From the NCBI RefSeq assembly GCF_001428565.1, contig NZ_LMIA01000001.1, positions 333,612-397,611 on the forward strand: a stretch of DNA of 64,000 nucleotides, given 5' to 3'. The DNA is from Nocardioides sp. Root190. GTDB lineage: Bacteria; Actinomycetota; Actinomycetes; Propionibacteriales; Nocardioidaceae. Below are positions 27,653 to 36,488 of the stretch, one piece after another. How positions within the stretch are numbered: position 1 is the first letter of the stretch; the number at the start of each line of letters is the position of its first letter. The notes under the pieces were generated by a model, which saw only the letters and a list, made by a program, of their open reading frames with translations, was not told the origin of the DNA and searched no databases. The translations under genes were made by a program, and so were the position numbers.

Positions 27653-28959
27653 GCCGTGACCTCCTGTCCGGACCACGCGGTCGACCGGGTGGCATCGAAG
27701 GGGCACCCGCCATGGCTGAGGTGGGCGAGGTACTCGTCGCGGAAGTGCGCGATCGAGCTGGAGATCGGGCTGGTCGCACCGTCGCCGAGCGCGCAGAAGG
27801 AGCGGCCCAGGATGTTGTCGCACTGGTCGAGCAGCTGGTCGAGGTCGGCCTCGGTGCCCTGGCCGTTCTCGAGGCGGGTCAGCGCCTGCACCAGCCACCA
27901 CGTGCCCTCACGGCACGGCGTGCACTTGCCGCAGGACTCGTGCTTGTAGAACTCGGTCCAGCGCAGGACGGCACGCACGACGCAGACCGTCTCGTCGAAG
28001 ATTTGCAGGGCGCGGGTCCCGAGCATGGAGCCCACGGCGCCGACGCCCTCGAAGTCGAGGGGTACGTCGAGGTGCTCGGCCGTCAGCAGCGGCGTGCTGG
28101 AGCCACCGGGGGTCCAGAACTTCAGCTGGTGACCCTTGCGGATGCCGCCGGCGAGCTCGAGCAGCTCGCGTAGGGTGATGCCCAGCGGTGCTTCGTACTG
28201 GCCGGGCGTCACGACGTGCCCGGACAGCGAGAAGATCCCGTGGCCCTTGGACTTCTCGGTGCCCATCGACGCGAACCAGGCCGCGCCGTGGCGCACGATG
28301 GCCGGCACCGAGGCGATGGACTCGACGTTGTTGATGACCGTCGGGCTGGCGTAGAGACCGGCGACGGCGGGGAACGGCGGGCGCAGGCGTGGCTGGCCGC
28401 GGCGGCCCTCGAGGCCCTCCAGGAGGGCCGTCTCCTCACCACAGATGTAGGCGCCGGCGCCGGCGTGGACGACGACGTCGAGGTCGTAGCCAGAGCCGTG
28501 GATGTCGGTGCCGAGGTGACCGGCGGCGTAGGCCTCCTCGACGGCTGCCTGCACCCGGCGGATGACGTGGACGACCTCGCCGCGGATGTAGATGAACGCC
28601 TTGTTGGCACGGATGGCGTAGGAGCTGAGGATCACGCCCTCGACGAGCACGTGCGGGTTGCCCATCATCAGCGGGATGTCCTTGCAGGTCCCGGGCTCCG
28701 ACTCGTCGGCGTTGACGACGAGGTACTTCGGCTTGGGGTTGTCCTGCGGGATGAAGGACCACTTCATGCCGGTCGGGAACCCGGCGCCGCCGCGTCCGCG
28801 CAGGCCACTGTCCTTGACGGCGGTGATGACGTCGTCGGGGCTCATGGCGAAGGCGGTGTCGAGGGCGGCGTACCCGCCCAGGGCGGCGTAGGGCGCGAGC
28901 TTCCAGCCCTGCTCGACGTCCCAGGTCTCGGTGAGGACCGGAGTCAGCTGATCGGTCAC
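27649..28959 (-). CDS. nuoF: NADH-quinone oxidoreductase subunit F
   Basis: A 436-residue NADH- and FMN-binding subunit. [17 protein letters not shown] is the NADH-binding glycine-rich loop, [16 protein letters not shown] the FMN site, and [11 protein letters not shown] plus the downstream SFCALGDGA Cys bind cluster N3. It takes the hydride from NADH. GTG 28959 overlaps the nuoE stop as GTGA, and the end overlaps nuoG. Confidence 0.97.
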   Translation of the reverse strand: MTDQLTPVLTETWDVEQGWKLAPYAALGGYAALDTAFAMSPDDVITAVKDSGLRGRGGAGFPTGMKWSFIPQDNPKPKYLVVNADESEPGTCKDIPLMMGNPHVLVEGVILSSYAIRANKAFIYIRGEVVHVIRRVQAAVEEAYAAGHLGTDIHGSGYDLDVVVHAGAGAYICGEETALLEGLEGRRGQPRLRPPFPAVAGLYASPTVINNVESIASVPAIVRHGAAWFASMGTEKSKGHGIFSLSGHVVTPGQYEAPLGITLRELLELAGGIRKGHQLKFWTPGGSSTPLLTAEHLDVPLDFEGVGAVGSMLGTRALQIFDETVCVVRAVLRWTEFYKHESCGKCTPCREGTWWLVQALTRLENGQGTEADLDQLLDQCDNILGRSFCALGDGATSPISSSIAHFRDEYLAHLSHGGCPFDATRSTAWSGQEVTA

Positions 28960-29651
28960 TGGCCAGTCTCCTTCGCGGGAGCCTCGGACGGATCGGGGGC
29001 AGTCCAGCCGCGCTCGCGCGCGATCCGGAGGCCGGCCAGGCTTGCCTCGCCGGCCGTCGGGCCCTCGTCGGCGCGGCCGTCGGGGAAGCCGGCGAGCACA
29101 CGCTCGGCCTCGCGCCAGGTGCAGAGCTTGGGGCCACGGGTCGAGCTGACCTCGTGACCCGAGCGCAGCGCCTCGACCACCTGGACGGCGGAGTCCGGGG
29201 TCTGGTTGTCCATGAACTCCCAGTTGACCATCATCACCGGGGCGAAGTCGCACGCCGCGTTGCACTCGATGTGCTCGAGGCTGACCGTCTTCGAGTCGCC
29301 CTGGCGCTGGACCGCGACCTCGTCGTTGCCGATGTCGAGGTGGTCCTTGAGCCGCTCGAAGATGGCGTCGCCACCCATCACGGCGCACAGCGTGTTGGTG
29401 CACACGCCGACGTGGTAGTCGCCGACGCCGTGGCGCTTGTACATCGTGTAGAACGTCGCGACACCGCTGACCTCGGCCGGGCTGATGTCGAGGATCGCGG
29501 CACAGGCCTCGATCCCCTCCGGCGTGATCCGGCCCTGGACCGACTGCACGAGGTGCAGCATCGGCAGCAGGCCCGAGCGGGGCTCGGGGTAGCGGGCGGC
29601 GATCTCGCGCAGCTCGTCGAGTGTCTTGTCGAGGATCGGGGGGGTGCTCAT
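28956..29651 (-). CDS. nuoE: NADH-quinone oxidoreductase subunit E
   Basis: A 231-residue thioredoxin-like 2Fe-2S subunit (cluster N1a). The ligands are visible in VGVCTNTLCAVMGG and HIECNAACDFAPVMMVN. After the core, about 60 extra residues include CTWREAERVLAGFPDGR, common in actinobacterial NuoE. The start is taken as ATG 29651 (MSTPPILDKTLDELREI). The frame is open to 29759 through a repeated spacer, which would add a repeat-encoded peptide overlapping nuoD; this is rejected. Confidence 0.94.
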   Translation of the reverse strand: MSTPPILDKTLDELREIAARYPEPRSGLLPMLHLVQSVQGRITPEGIEACAAILDISPAEVSGVATFYTMYKRHGVGDYHVGVCTNTLCAVMGGDAIFERLKDHLDIGNDEVAVQRQGDSKTVSLEHIECNAACDFAPVMMVNWEFMDNQTPDSAVQVVEALRSGHEVSSTRGPKLCTWREAERVLAGFPDGRADEGPTAGEASLAGLRIARERGWTAPDPSEAPAKETGQ

Positions 29652-29721
29652 GCCGGGGTCACCGATCGGTTGTTCGTGGAGGAGCGAAGCGGGGGAACGG
29701 AGAATCGAGTGGGGTGGTTCA
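29652..29721. repeat. Repeated spacer copy 2, between nuoD and nuoE
   Basis: This segment lies exactly between the nuoD stop (29719-29721) and the nuoE ATG (29651). It is near-identical to the nuoG-nuoH spacer at 25138-25207. Read on the operon strand it contains CCCACTCGATTCTCC and CCCCCGCTTCGCTCCTCC. It may act as an unusual leader for the next gene or be a mobile small repeat. Confidence 0.8.
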
Positions 29722-31065
29722 TCGGTCGACTCCTCCCATGACGGGATCGATGCTGGCAATCGCCACGATGACGTCGGCGATCTGGCCGCCCTCGCTCATC
29801 ACGGCCATGGCCTGGAGGTTGTTGAACGAGGGATCGCGGAAGTGCGCCCGGAACGGCCGGGTCCCGCCGTCGGAGACGACGTGCGCCCCCAGCTCGCCGC
29901 GCGGCGACTCGACCGGCACGTAGGCCTGGCCGGCCGGCACCCGGAAACCCTCGGTGACGAGCTTGAAGTGGTGGATCAGCGCTTCCATCGACTCACCCAT
30001 GATGTGGCGGATGTGATCGAGGCTGTTGCCCATGCCGTCACTGCCGATGGAGAGCTGGCTGGGCCAGGCGATCTTCTTGTCGGCGACCATGACCGGCGCG
30101 CCCTCGAGCTTGGCCAGGCGGTCGGCGGCCTGCTCGATGATGCGCAGCGATTCCCACATCTCGTTGAGGCGCACCCGGAAGCGGCCGTAGGAGTCGGCGG
30201 TGTCCCAGGTCTGTACGTCGAAGTCGTAGGTCTCGTAGCCGCTGTAGGGCTGGGCCTTGCGCAGGTCGAAGCCGTAGCCGGTGCTGCGCAGGACCGGGCC
30301 GGTGAGGCCGAGCGCCATGCATCCCTCGAGGTCGAGGTGACCGACGTTCTCCAGGCGGGCCTTGAAGATCGGGTTGGCGTTGCAGAGGGCGGCGTACTCC
30401 GGCAGCCGCTTCTTCATCAGCGCGACGAAGGAGCGGATGTCGTCCAGGGCGCCCGGGGGCAGGTCCTGGGCGACGCCGCCGGGCCGGATGAACGCGTGGT
30501 TCATCCGCAGGCCCGTGATCAGCTCGAACAGGTCCAGGACCAGCTCGCGCTCCCGGAAGCCGATGGTCATCACGGTGAGGGCGCCGATCTCCATGCCACC
30601 GGTGGCGATGCAGACCAGGTGCGAGGAGATGCGGTTGAGCTCCATCAGCAGGACCCGCATGACCTGGGCCTTCTCGGGGACAGCGTTGTCGGTGCCGTCC
30701 TCGATGCCCAGGAGCCGCTCGACGCCCAGGACGTAGGTCATCTCGTTGTAGAACGGCGAGAGGTAGTCCATCCGGGTGCAGAACGTGACGCCCTGAACCC
30801 AGGAGCGGTACTCCATGTTCTTCTCGATGCCGGTGTGGAGGTAGCCGATGCCGCAGCGGGCCTCGGTGACCGTCTCGCCCTCGATCTCGAGGATCAGGCG
30901 GAGCACGCCGTGCGTCGAGGGGTGCTGCGGTCCCATGTTGACCACGACCCGCTCGGCGGCGTCGCCCTCGAGGCCGGCGCCGATCTCGCTCCAGTCCTGG
31001 CCCGAGACGGTGAAGACCTTGCCCTCCGAGGTCTCGGACGGGTCGGCGTAGAAGTCGGTGGCCAT
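29719..31065 (-). CDS. nuoD: NADH-quinone oxidoreductase subunit D
   Basis: A 448-residue 49-kDa-type subunit lining the quinone site with Nuo[21 protein letters not shown] holds the conserved His pair, followed by [16 protein letters not shown] and [23 protein letters not shown] helices ([14 protein letters not shown] here). The C-terminus SINNLQ-equivalent is [14 protein letters not shown]. The ATG at 31065 shares 1 bp with the nuoC stop (TGATG). Confidence 0.97.
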   Translation of the reverse strand: MATDFYADPSETSEGKVFTVSGQDWSEIGAGLEGDAAERVVVNMGPQHPSTHGVLRLILEIEGETVTEARCGIGYLHTGIEKNMEYRSWVQGVTFCTRMDYLSPFYNEMTYVLGVERLLGIEDGTDNAVPEKAQVMRVLLMELNRISSHLVCIATGGMEIGALTVMTIGFRERELVLDLFELITGLRMNHAFIRPGGVAQDLPPGALDDIRSFVALMKKRLPEYAALCNANPIFKARLENVGHLDLEGCMALGLTGPVLRSTGYGFDLRKAQPYSGYETYDFDVQTWDTADSYGRFRVRLNEMWESLRIIEQAADRLAKLEGAPVMVADKKIAWPSQLSIGSDGMGNSLDHIRHIMGESMEALIHHFKLVTEGFRVPAGQAYVPVESPRGELGAHVVSDGGTRPFRAHFRDPSFNNLQAMAVMSEGGQIADVIVAIASIDPVMGGVDR

Positions 31066-31805
31066 CAGTTGTAGCTCCTCCGCTGGTCGGGCGGTGGGAC
31101 GGAGGCACCCTTGTACTCCACCGGGATGCCCCCGAGGGGGTAGTCCTTGCGCTGTGGGTGTCCCGGCCAGTCGTCGGGCATCAGGATCCGGGTGAGGGCG
31201 GGGTGGCCGTCGAAGACGATCCCGAACATGTCCCACGCCTCCCGCTCGTGCCAGTCGGCGGCGGGGTAGGTCCGCACCAGGGACGGCAGGTGCGGGTCGG
31301 CGTCGGGGACGCTGGTCTCCACCCGGATGCGGCGGTTCCACGTGTACGACGCCAGGTGGTAGACCGCGTGCAGCTCACGACCGGCGTCGCCGGGGTAGTG
31401 CACGCCGTTGACGCCGGAGAGGAACTCGAAGCGCAGGGCCGGGTCGTCGCGCAGCAGCGACGCCGCGGCGAGGAGGTGGTCGCGGTGGACGTGGAAGGTG
31501 ATCTCACCGCGGTGGATGACCACGCGCTCGATGAGGGCGTCCAGCTTGTCGGCGACCGTGTCGAACCAGCCACCGTAGGGACGCTGCGCGATGCCGGGCA
31601 GGACGACGGGGGCGACGAGACCGCCGTACCCGCTCGTGTCGCCACTGCCCGCGACACCGAACATGCCGCGGCGCTCGCCGACGGCACGCAGCTCGAGGGC
31701 GGGCTCGCCGAGTGCCTCGGGGGCGTTCTCGGGCGACTTCTCGGTCGCGGGCTGCTCGACGGCCTTGGCGGGCCCCTCGGGCTTGTCCGACGTCGCGTCG
31801 CTCAC
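31065..31805 (-). CDS. nuoC: NADH-quinone oxidoreductase subunit C
   Basis: A 246-residue 30-kDa-type subunit. A variable acidic N-terminus ([20 protein letters not shown]) is followed by the core [31 protein letters not shown] and the signature [20 protein letters not shown]...[17 protein letters not shown]. It bridges NuoB and NuoD in the hydrophilic arm. It is not fused to nuoD as it is in enterobacteria. It overlaps nuoB by 4 bp. Confidence 0.96.
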   Translation of the reverse strand: MSDATSDKPEGPAKAVEQPATEKSPENAPEALGEPALELRAVGERRGMFGVAGSGDTSGYGGLVAPVVLPGIAQRPYGGWFDTVADKLDALIERVVIHRGEITFHVHRDHLLAAASLLRDDPALRFEFLSGVNGVHYPGDAGRELHAVYHLASYTWNRRIRVETSVPDADPHLPSLVRTYPAADWHEREAWDMFGIVFDGHPALTRILMPDDWPGHPQRKDYPLGGIPVEYKGASVPPPDQRRSYN

Positions 31806-32356
31806 CGGAGCATCCCCTTCATGTCACCGGTCGGCAGGGCGACCAGACCCTCGGCCTCCATCTCGCGGATCTGCGCGAGGCGGTTGGCACCGAGCGGGGT
31901 GTTCTGCACCTTGTCGTGCAGCTTGAGGATCGCGTCGATCAGCATCTCCGGCCGCGGGGGGCAGCCCGGGAGGTACATGTCGACGGGAACGACGTGGTCC
32001 ACACCCTGGACGACCGCGTAGTTGTTGAACATGCCGCCGCTGCTGGCGCACACGCCCATGGCGAGCACCCACTTGGGCTCGGCCATCTGGTCGTAGATCT
32101 GGCGCAGGACGGGAGCCATCTTCTGGCTGACCCGGCCGGCGACGATCATCAGGTCCGCCTGGCGCGGGCTGGCCCGGAAGACCTCCATGCCGAAGCGCGC
32201 GAGGTCGTACTTCGGGCCGCCCGAGGTCATCATCTCGATGGCGCAGCAGGCGAGGCCGAAGGTCGCAGGCCAGAAGCTGGCCTTGCGCATGTAGCCCGCC
32301 AGGCCCTCGACGGTGCTGAGCAGGACTCCCTCAGGGAGTTTTTCCTCGATACCCAT
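31802..32356 (-). CDS. nuoB: NADH-quinone oxidoreductase subunit B
   Basis: A 184-residue subunit carrying cluster N2, the last electron carrier before quinone. The vicinal cysteines are in [24 protein letters not shown], and the other ligands are in [22 protein letters not shown] and [12 protein letters not shown]. Length and motifs match the PSST family. It follows nuoA by 3 bp. Confidence 0.98.
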   Translation of the reverse strand: MGIEEKLPEGVLLSTVEGLAGYMRKASFWPATFGLACCAIEMMTSGGPKYDLARFGMEVFRASPRQADLMIVAGRVSQKMAPVLRQIYDQMAEPKWVLAMGVCASSGGMFNNYAVVQGVDHVVPVDMYLPGCPPRPEMLIDAILKLHDKVQNTPLGANRLAQIREMEAEGLVALPTGDMKGMLR

Positions 32357-32359
32357 GGG

Positions 32360-32716
32360 TCAGTCCCAATCCAATCCGCCGCGGCGCCAGACGTAGGCGT
32401 AGGCGACGAAGACAGTGGCGATGAACAGGACCATCTCGATCAACCCGAACCAGGCCATGTTGTCCAGCTGCATGGCCCACGGGTAGAGGAAGATGATCTC
32501 GATGTCGAAGACGATGAAGAGCATCGCGGTGATGTAGTACTTCACCGGGAAGCGACCGCTGAGCGCCTGCGGAGTGGGCTCGATGCCGCACTCGTAGGAG
32601 TCCATCTTCGCGCGGTTGTAGCGCTTGGGCCCCACCATCGTGCTCATCGCGACCGATCCGACCGCGAACAACGCGGCGAGAGCGGCCAGCACCAGGACCG
32701 GCGTGTAGAGCTCCAT
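32360..32716 (-). CDS. nuoA: NADH-quinone oxidoreductase subunit A
   Basis: A 118-residue subunit with three membrane helices. The conserved loop KMDSYECGIEPTPQALSGRF carries the Cys that reports on the active/deactive state in other organisms, and AMLFIVFDIEIIFLYPWA is the second helix motif. The ATG at 32716 is preceded by GAGGGAGG, a good ribosome-binding site. It is the first gene of the 15-gene operon. Confidence 0.97.
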   Translation of the reverse strand: MELYTPVLVLAALAALFAVGSVAMSTMVGPKRYNRAKMDSYECGIEPTPQALSGRFPVKYYITAMLFIVFDIEIIFLYPWAMQLDNMAWFGLIEMVLFIATVFVAYAYVWRRGGLDWD

Positions 32717-32737
32717 CGAGCCTCCCTCTCGTGACCT

Positions 32738-32753
32738 TGTGAACAGAATCACT
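32738..32753. promoter_or_regulatory. CRP/GlxR-like site in the nuoA leader
   Basis: TGTGA (32738-32742), six bases ACAGAA, then TCACT (32749-32753) matches the TGTGA-N6-TCACA consensus of CRP-family regulators at 9 of 10 fixed positions. It ends 21 bp before the nuoA ATG (in transcription order), so a bound regulator would more likely block than activate unless the transcript starts downstream of it. Confidence 0.5.
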
Positions 32754-32771
32754 AGTGGCGTGGAGCACATC

Positions 32772-32810
32772 TTGCCACCGCCAGGAGGCCCCCCGACAGG
32801 GGGGTGGCAA
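32772..32810. promoter_or_regulatory. GC-rich hairpin upstream of nuoA
   Basis: The inner stem CCCCCC (32789-32794) pairs with GGGGGG (32799-32804) around GACA. An outer pair TTGCCACC (32772-32779) and GGTGGCAA (32803-32810) can extend the structure. No T run follows on either strand, so an mRNA leader structure or the end of an upstream transcript are both possible. A second dyad, TGCGC-ATTTA-GCGCA, lies at 32844-32858. Confidence 0.4.
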
Positions 32811-32882
32811 AACACCCGGAAAACAGTGAAACCCCGCCTGACCTGCGCATTTAGCGCATGAGAGGGTTGCGAAAATAAGTGG

Positions 32883-33161
32883 TCAGGCCGCCCGGGTGAG
32901 GTGCGCCAACCAGGCGTCCGGGACGAGCACTCGTGGGAAGAACATCGTCTGGCGGCTGACGCGGTCCTTCGCCACCAGCAGCACCGGCCCCACGTGATGG
33001 CGCCCGATTCGATCCCAAGGCAACTCCATGGCGCCCGAAACGGTACGCATGACGTACATCTCTGGCCTCGCCTCGGCCGAGGCGGTTCCGTCAACCGGAA
33101 ACGACGCGCCGATCATCCGGCGCACGGAGCGCCGGGCCGTGACCCACGAGACGACGCCCAC
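32883..33161 (-). CDS. Hypothetical small protein (92 residues), uncertain
   Basis: An open frame from GTG 33161 to TGA at 32883 between menG and nuoA. The last two thirds (EMYVMRTVSGAMELPWDRIGRHHVG, then PVLLVAKDRVSRQTMFFPRVLVP) look protein-like, with alternating hydrophobic residues and few low-complexity runs, and could be a small beta-rich domain. I recognise no family. The start is uncertain: GTG 33125 or ATG 33116 are alternatives, and a large palindrome begins 24 bp upstream. It could be a degraded gene. Confidence 0.4.
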   Translation of the reverse strand: MGVVSWVTARRSVRRMIGASFPVDGTASAEARPEMYVMRTVSGAMELPWDRIGRHHVGPVLLVAKDRVSRQTMFFPRVLVPDAWLAHLTRAA

Positions 33162-33184
33162 GATCAGACAGGGTTCGCGGGGCT

Positions 33185-33278
33185 GGCAGTTTCACCGCCT
33201 AACTCACGAAACTGCCCCTGGGCACACGGAGTTTCATGCGCCCAGGGGCAGTTTCACCACCTAGGCGGTGAAACTGCC
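33185..33278. repeat. Nested 94-bp palindrome between menG and nuoA
   Basis: Outer arms of 17 bp, GGCAGTTTCACCGCCTA (33185-33201) and its perfect inverse (33262-33278), enclose inner arms of 16 bp, GAAACTGCCCCTGGGC (33208-33223) and its perfect inverse (33240-33255), with a 16-nt centre. The word GGCAGTTTC or its inverse occurs four times. No T run follows, so a simple terminator is unlikely. Confidence 0.85.
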
Positions 33279-33312
33279 GCCCGCCACCCCGCCCGAGGCG
33301 AGGCCACGGGGA

Positions 33313-34002
33313 TCAGGCGGTGGCGCGGTGCAGCGCGACGATCCCGCCGGACAGGTTGCGCCACTCGGCGCCCGTCCAGCCGGCGTCGCCGATCATCGCG
33401 GCCAGACCGGCCTGATCGGGCCAGGCGCGGATCGACTCGGCGAGGTAGACGTAGGCGTCCGGAGCCGAGGAGACGGCCGTGGCGACCGGCGGCAGGGCCT
33501 TCATGAGGTACTCGAGGTAGACGGTGCGCCACGGCGCCCAGGTCGGGTGGCTGAACTCGCACACGACCAGGCGACCACCGGGCTTGGTGACCCGGCGCAT
33601 CTCGGCCAGCCCGGCCACGGGGTCGACGATGTTGCGCAGGCCGAAGGAGATCGTCACCGCGTCGAAGGTGTCGTCCCGGAACGGAAGCTGTGTGCCGTCG
33701 CCCGCGGTGAACGGCAGGTGCGGCAGCTGCTGCTTGCCCACGCGGAGCATCCCGATCGAGAAGTCGCACGGAACGACCGTGGCCCCGGCGTGGCGGAACG
33801 GCTGGCTGGAGGTGCCCGTGCCGGCCGCGAGGTCGAGCACCATGTCGCCGTACGACGGGTCGACGGAGTCCAGCACCTCCTTGCGCCAGCGCCGGTCCTG
33901 CCCGAACGAGAGGATGTCGTTGGTCAGGTCGTACCGCCGGGCGACGGTGTCGAACATCCGTCGTACCTCGGCGGGCTGCTTGTCGAGCTCTGCGCGGGCC
34001 AC
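33313..34002 (-). CDS. menG: Demethylmenaquinone methyltransferase
   Basis: A 229-residue SAM-dependent methyltransferase of the UbiE/MenG family that performs the last step of menaquinone synthesis. [29 protein letters not shown] is the N-terminal signature, [14 protein letters not shown] is SAM motif I, and [16 protein letters not shown] [20 protein letters not shown] is the second family signature. The GTG start lies at 34002. Its product, menaquinone, is the electron acceptor of the complex encoded just downstream. Confidence 0.95.
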   Translation of the reverse strand: MARAELDKQPAEVRRMFDTVARRYDLTNDILSFGQDRRWRKEVLDSVDPSYGDMVLDLAAGTGTSSQPFRHAGATVVPCDFSIGMLRVGKQQLPHLPFTAGDGTQLPFRDDTFDAVTISFGLRNIVDPVAGLAEMRRVTKPGGRLVVCEFSHPTWAPWRTVYLEYLMKALPPVATAVSSAPDAYVYLAESIRAWPDQAGLAAMIGDAGWTGAEWRNLSGGIVALHRATA

Positions 34003-34066
34003 CGTCGCAGCCTATCGGCGCAAAATCGTTCGCAACCAACTGGCGTCCTGTGGCGTCTACCTGAGT

Positions 34067-35032
34067 ATGAACACCAAGGCTCGGGTTGCCCGTCGACTCA
34101 CCCTCATCACCGTCGTTGCCGCTGTCTGCTCCGTGCTGTCGTACGGCGTGGGCTGGGCCGTTCGCGGCGACAGCCTCCCCTGGGAGGACTCACCGCGAGC
34201 GGCGGGTGCACCCCTGGACGACGGGTCGGACGCGATGCCGCAGGGCGGGGCGGACCCCGCTCCCGCCGAGGACCCCGAGCCGAGCGACGAGCCGAGCCAG
34301 CAGCCGAGCCAGCAGCCGAGCGAGGAGCCGTCGGAGACGGCGGACCCGGCTCCCACCGAGGACCCGGGCCCGCCGCCCGCCGGTCCGGCCCTCCTCTCCC
34401 CCGGCGACACCGGTGCCGAGGTCCGCGACCTGCAGGCGCGGCTGAAGCAGATCGACTGGTTCACCGGCGACGTCACCGACACCTACGGCGAGCTGACCAC
34501 CGAGGCGGTGCGCGGCTTCCAGACCAAGCGTGGCTTCGAGCCGACCGGCGAGGTGGACCGCCGTACCCGCGACCGGTTGCACGCGATGACCCGCGTGCCG
34601 ACCAGGGCCGAGCTCACCAACCAGCCCCCGCCGGGCGCTGGTGGCAACGCCGCCGGACCGCTGGACGCACGCTGCACCACGGGTCGCGTGCTGTGCGTGG
34701 ACAAGTCGAGCCGGACCCTGCGCTGGGTGGTCGACGGCAAGGTGCGCAAGACGGTCGACGTCCGCTTCGGATCAGCCGAGCTGCCGACCCGCGAAGGCGT
34801 CTTCTCGATCGAGCGCAAGAACCGCGACCACGTGTCGAGCCTCTATCACACGCCCATGCCGTTCGCGATGTTCTTCTCGGGCGGGCAGGCGGTGCACTAC
34901 TCCCCCGACTTCGCGGCGAACGGCTACAACGGCGCCTCGCACGGGTGCGTGAACGTGCGTGACCGCGCGGCCGTGGCGTGGCTCTACGACCAGGTCGCAG
35001 TGGGCGACCGGGTGGTCGTCTACTGGAGCTGA
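34067..35032 (+). CDS. L,D-transpeptidase with peptidoglycan-binding domain
   Basis: A 321-residue exported cell-wall enzyme. An N-terminal membrane anchor (LTLITVVAAVCSVLSYGVGWAV) is followed by a Pro/Glu/Ser-rich spacer with EPSQQPSQQPSEEPSE repeats. A PG_binding_1 domain (LLSPGDTGAEVRDLQARLKQ... FQTKRGFEPTGEVDRRT) comes next, then a YkuD catalytic domain whose active site is GASHGCVNVRD, with nucleophile Cys about 294. It should form 3-3 peptidoglycan cross-links or attach proteins. ATG 34067 opens the anchor; the long frame upstream is antisense to menG and is rejected. Confidence 0.92.
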   Translation: MNTKARVARRLTLITVVAAVCSVLSYGVGWAVRGDSLPWEDSPRAAGAPLDDGSDAMPQGGADPAPAEDPEPSDEPSQQPSQQPSEEPSETADPAPTEDPGPPPAGPALLSPGDTGAEVRDLQARLKQIDWFTGDVTDTYGELTTEAVRGFQTKRGFEPTGEVDRRTRDRLHAMTRVPTRAELTNQPPPGAGGNAAGPLDARCTTGRVLCVDKSSRTLRWVVDGKVRKTVDVRFGSAELPTREGVFSIERKNRDHVSSLYHTPMPFAMFFSGGQAVHYSPDFAANGYNGASHGCVNVRDRAAVAWLYDQVAVGDRVVVYWS

Positions 35033-35041
35033 CCGGGGCGC

Positions 35042-35716
35042 TCAGCCAGCGGTGGAATCGAGCACGAGGTCGAGGTAGTACGTCGCCTCGTCCGGCGTCA
35101 ACCCGCTGCTGTAGAGGTCGTAGGTCAGGCCGTCGCGCTCGGCGCGGCACTCGACCTGGTAGCTCGCGCCGGTCGGCTCGGCTCCGGTCGGGGCACCGGT
35201 GGTCGGGTCGACCGGGTCGGACCAGATCAGCGAGCAGTTGTGGCCGCCGATCTCCTTGAGCTCGTAGTGGGTGCCCTGCTGGTCGATCTGGAACGGACCG
35301 CTCGGGATGACCAGGCCGGCATCGCCGGCAACGACGGTCACCGCGAACTGGGCCGGACGGGTCTGCTGGTCGGTGGCAGTCGTCGCGGGGACGTCGAGGT
35401 AGCTGCGGAGCGCCACGTCGCCGTACAGGCCACGGAGACGCTCGGTTGCCTCCGCCTCGCTCTTGGTGGCCTGGTCCGCGAAGGCCTCCATCTGCGAGAT
35501 CTCCTCGGCCGTCTTGGCGCCACCGAGCTCGGGCGTCACCGCGGACAACGCGACGAAGCGGTCGTCGAGCTTGTCGGGCAGGGTCGGCAGGTCCGCGCTG
35601 GCACTGGCGTCGGAGTCCTCGACGATCTCCGGCAGGCCGACACCGAACCCGACGGCACCGGCGAGCAGGACGACACCGGCGGCGGCACCGGTCAGGGAGG
35701 AGCGTGCGATCGGCAT
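35042..35716 (-). CDS. Membrane-anchored or secreted protein of unknown function
   Basis: A 224-residue protein with an N-terminal hydrophobic segment (LTGAAAGVVLLAGAVGFGVGL) and no lipobox. A helical, Ala/Glu-rich region (KTAEEISQMEAFADQATKSEAEATERL) precedes a beta-rich part with two cysteines (HNCSLIW and YQVECRAE) that could form a disulfide. ATG 35716 is chosen because it starts directly before the membrane segment. I do not recognise the family. It converges on the L,D-transpeptidase gene, 9 bp away. Confidence 0.75.
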   Translation of the reverse strand: MPIARSSLTGAAAGVVLLAGAVGFGVGLPEIVEDSDASASADLPTLPDKLDDRFVALSAVTPELGGAKTAEEISQMEAFADQATKSEAEATERLRGLYGDVALRSYLDVPATTATDQQTRPAQFAVTVVAGDAGLVIPSGPFQIDQQGTHYELKEIGGHNCSLIWSDPVDPTTGAPTGAEPTGASYQVECRAERDGLTYDLYSSGLTPDEATYYLDLVLDSTAG

Positions 35717-35798
35717 CGGACCATCATGCCGCCTCACCCTGAGAGCCTCCGGAGCGGGGCTCGGGGGCGAGACGGGCCCGCAGCTCAGCGTGGAACGC

Positions 35799-36437
35799 TC
35801 AGAGGTCGGAGCCGTCGGGCAGTCGGACGTAGTCCTGCCCGCGTGCCCCCAGGAGGCGGCCGAACTGGCCGTCGACGATGCCGAGTCCCTCGGCGGAGTA
35901 GACCCGGTCGTGGATCGCCACGTTGCGCGCGGCACCCACGGAGCGGGCGAAGTCGACGCCCTCGCTGGCCCGCATCCAGGGAGCGCACACCGGCGCGAGG
36001 AGTACGTCGACCGGGACACCCGGCAGGGTCAGGGCGTCCCCCGGGTGGAACACCGACCGGTCGCCCACCGTCATCACGTAGCCCGAGTTGTGGAAGCGCG
36101 GCAGGTCCGGGTGGATCACGGCGTGCAGCTCGCCGATGGCGCGGACACCGATGCCGCCGATCGACCACTGGTGGTCGGGGGCGACGACGGTGACCCGCTC
36201 GGCCACGTCCGGGGCGGACTCGCGGATCTGCGCGGCCACCGCGGCGATCGTGAAGATCGGGGCATCACTGGCCCGCAGGTGCTCGGCGTCGTAGTGGTCG
36301 GGGTGCTCGTGCGTGACCAGGATCGCGTCGACGCCATCCACGCACTCGCGCTGGCTCCACATGCCGGGGTCCAGCACCAGGGTGGTGCCCTCGTGCTCGA
36401 TGCGGACGGCGGCGTGGCCGAACTTCGTCAGGCGCAT
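35799..36437 (-). CDS. MBL-fold metal-dependent hydrolase
   Basis: A 212-residue metallo-beta-lactamase-fold protein of the UlaG-like type. MRLTKFGHAAVRIEHEGTTLVLDPG opens the fold, and VTHEHPDHYD is the HxHxDH-type metal motif. DLPRFHNSGYVM, SVFHPGDAL (metal-bridging Asp) and AIHDRVYS supply the remaining ligands. The substrate cannot be named. An in-frame ATG seven codons upstream (36458) is possible, but MRLTKFGHA is the usual start of this family. Confidence 0.88.
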   Translation of the reverse strand: MRLTKFGHAAVRIEHEGTTLVLDPGMWSQRECVDGVDAILVTHEHPDHYDAEHLRASDAPIFTIAAVAAQIRESAPDVAERVTVVAPDHQWSIGGIGVRAIGELHAVIHPDLPRFHNSGYVMTVGDRSVFHPGDALTLPGVPVDVLLAPVCAPWMRASEGVDFARSVGAARNVAIHDRVYSAEGLGIVDGQFGRLLGARGQDYVRLPDGSDL

Positions 36438-36488
36438 GGGGAAAAGGTAGCCGGGCACCTGACCAGCAGGTCAGCCGGATCGCCCGGA

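Noticed and set aside
24770..27949. A 1059-residue plus-strand frame across nuoG and nuoH
   Set aside because: It is antisense to conserved complex I genes and low in hydrophobic order, so it is a GC artefact.
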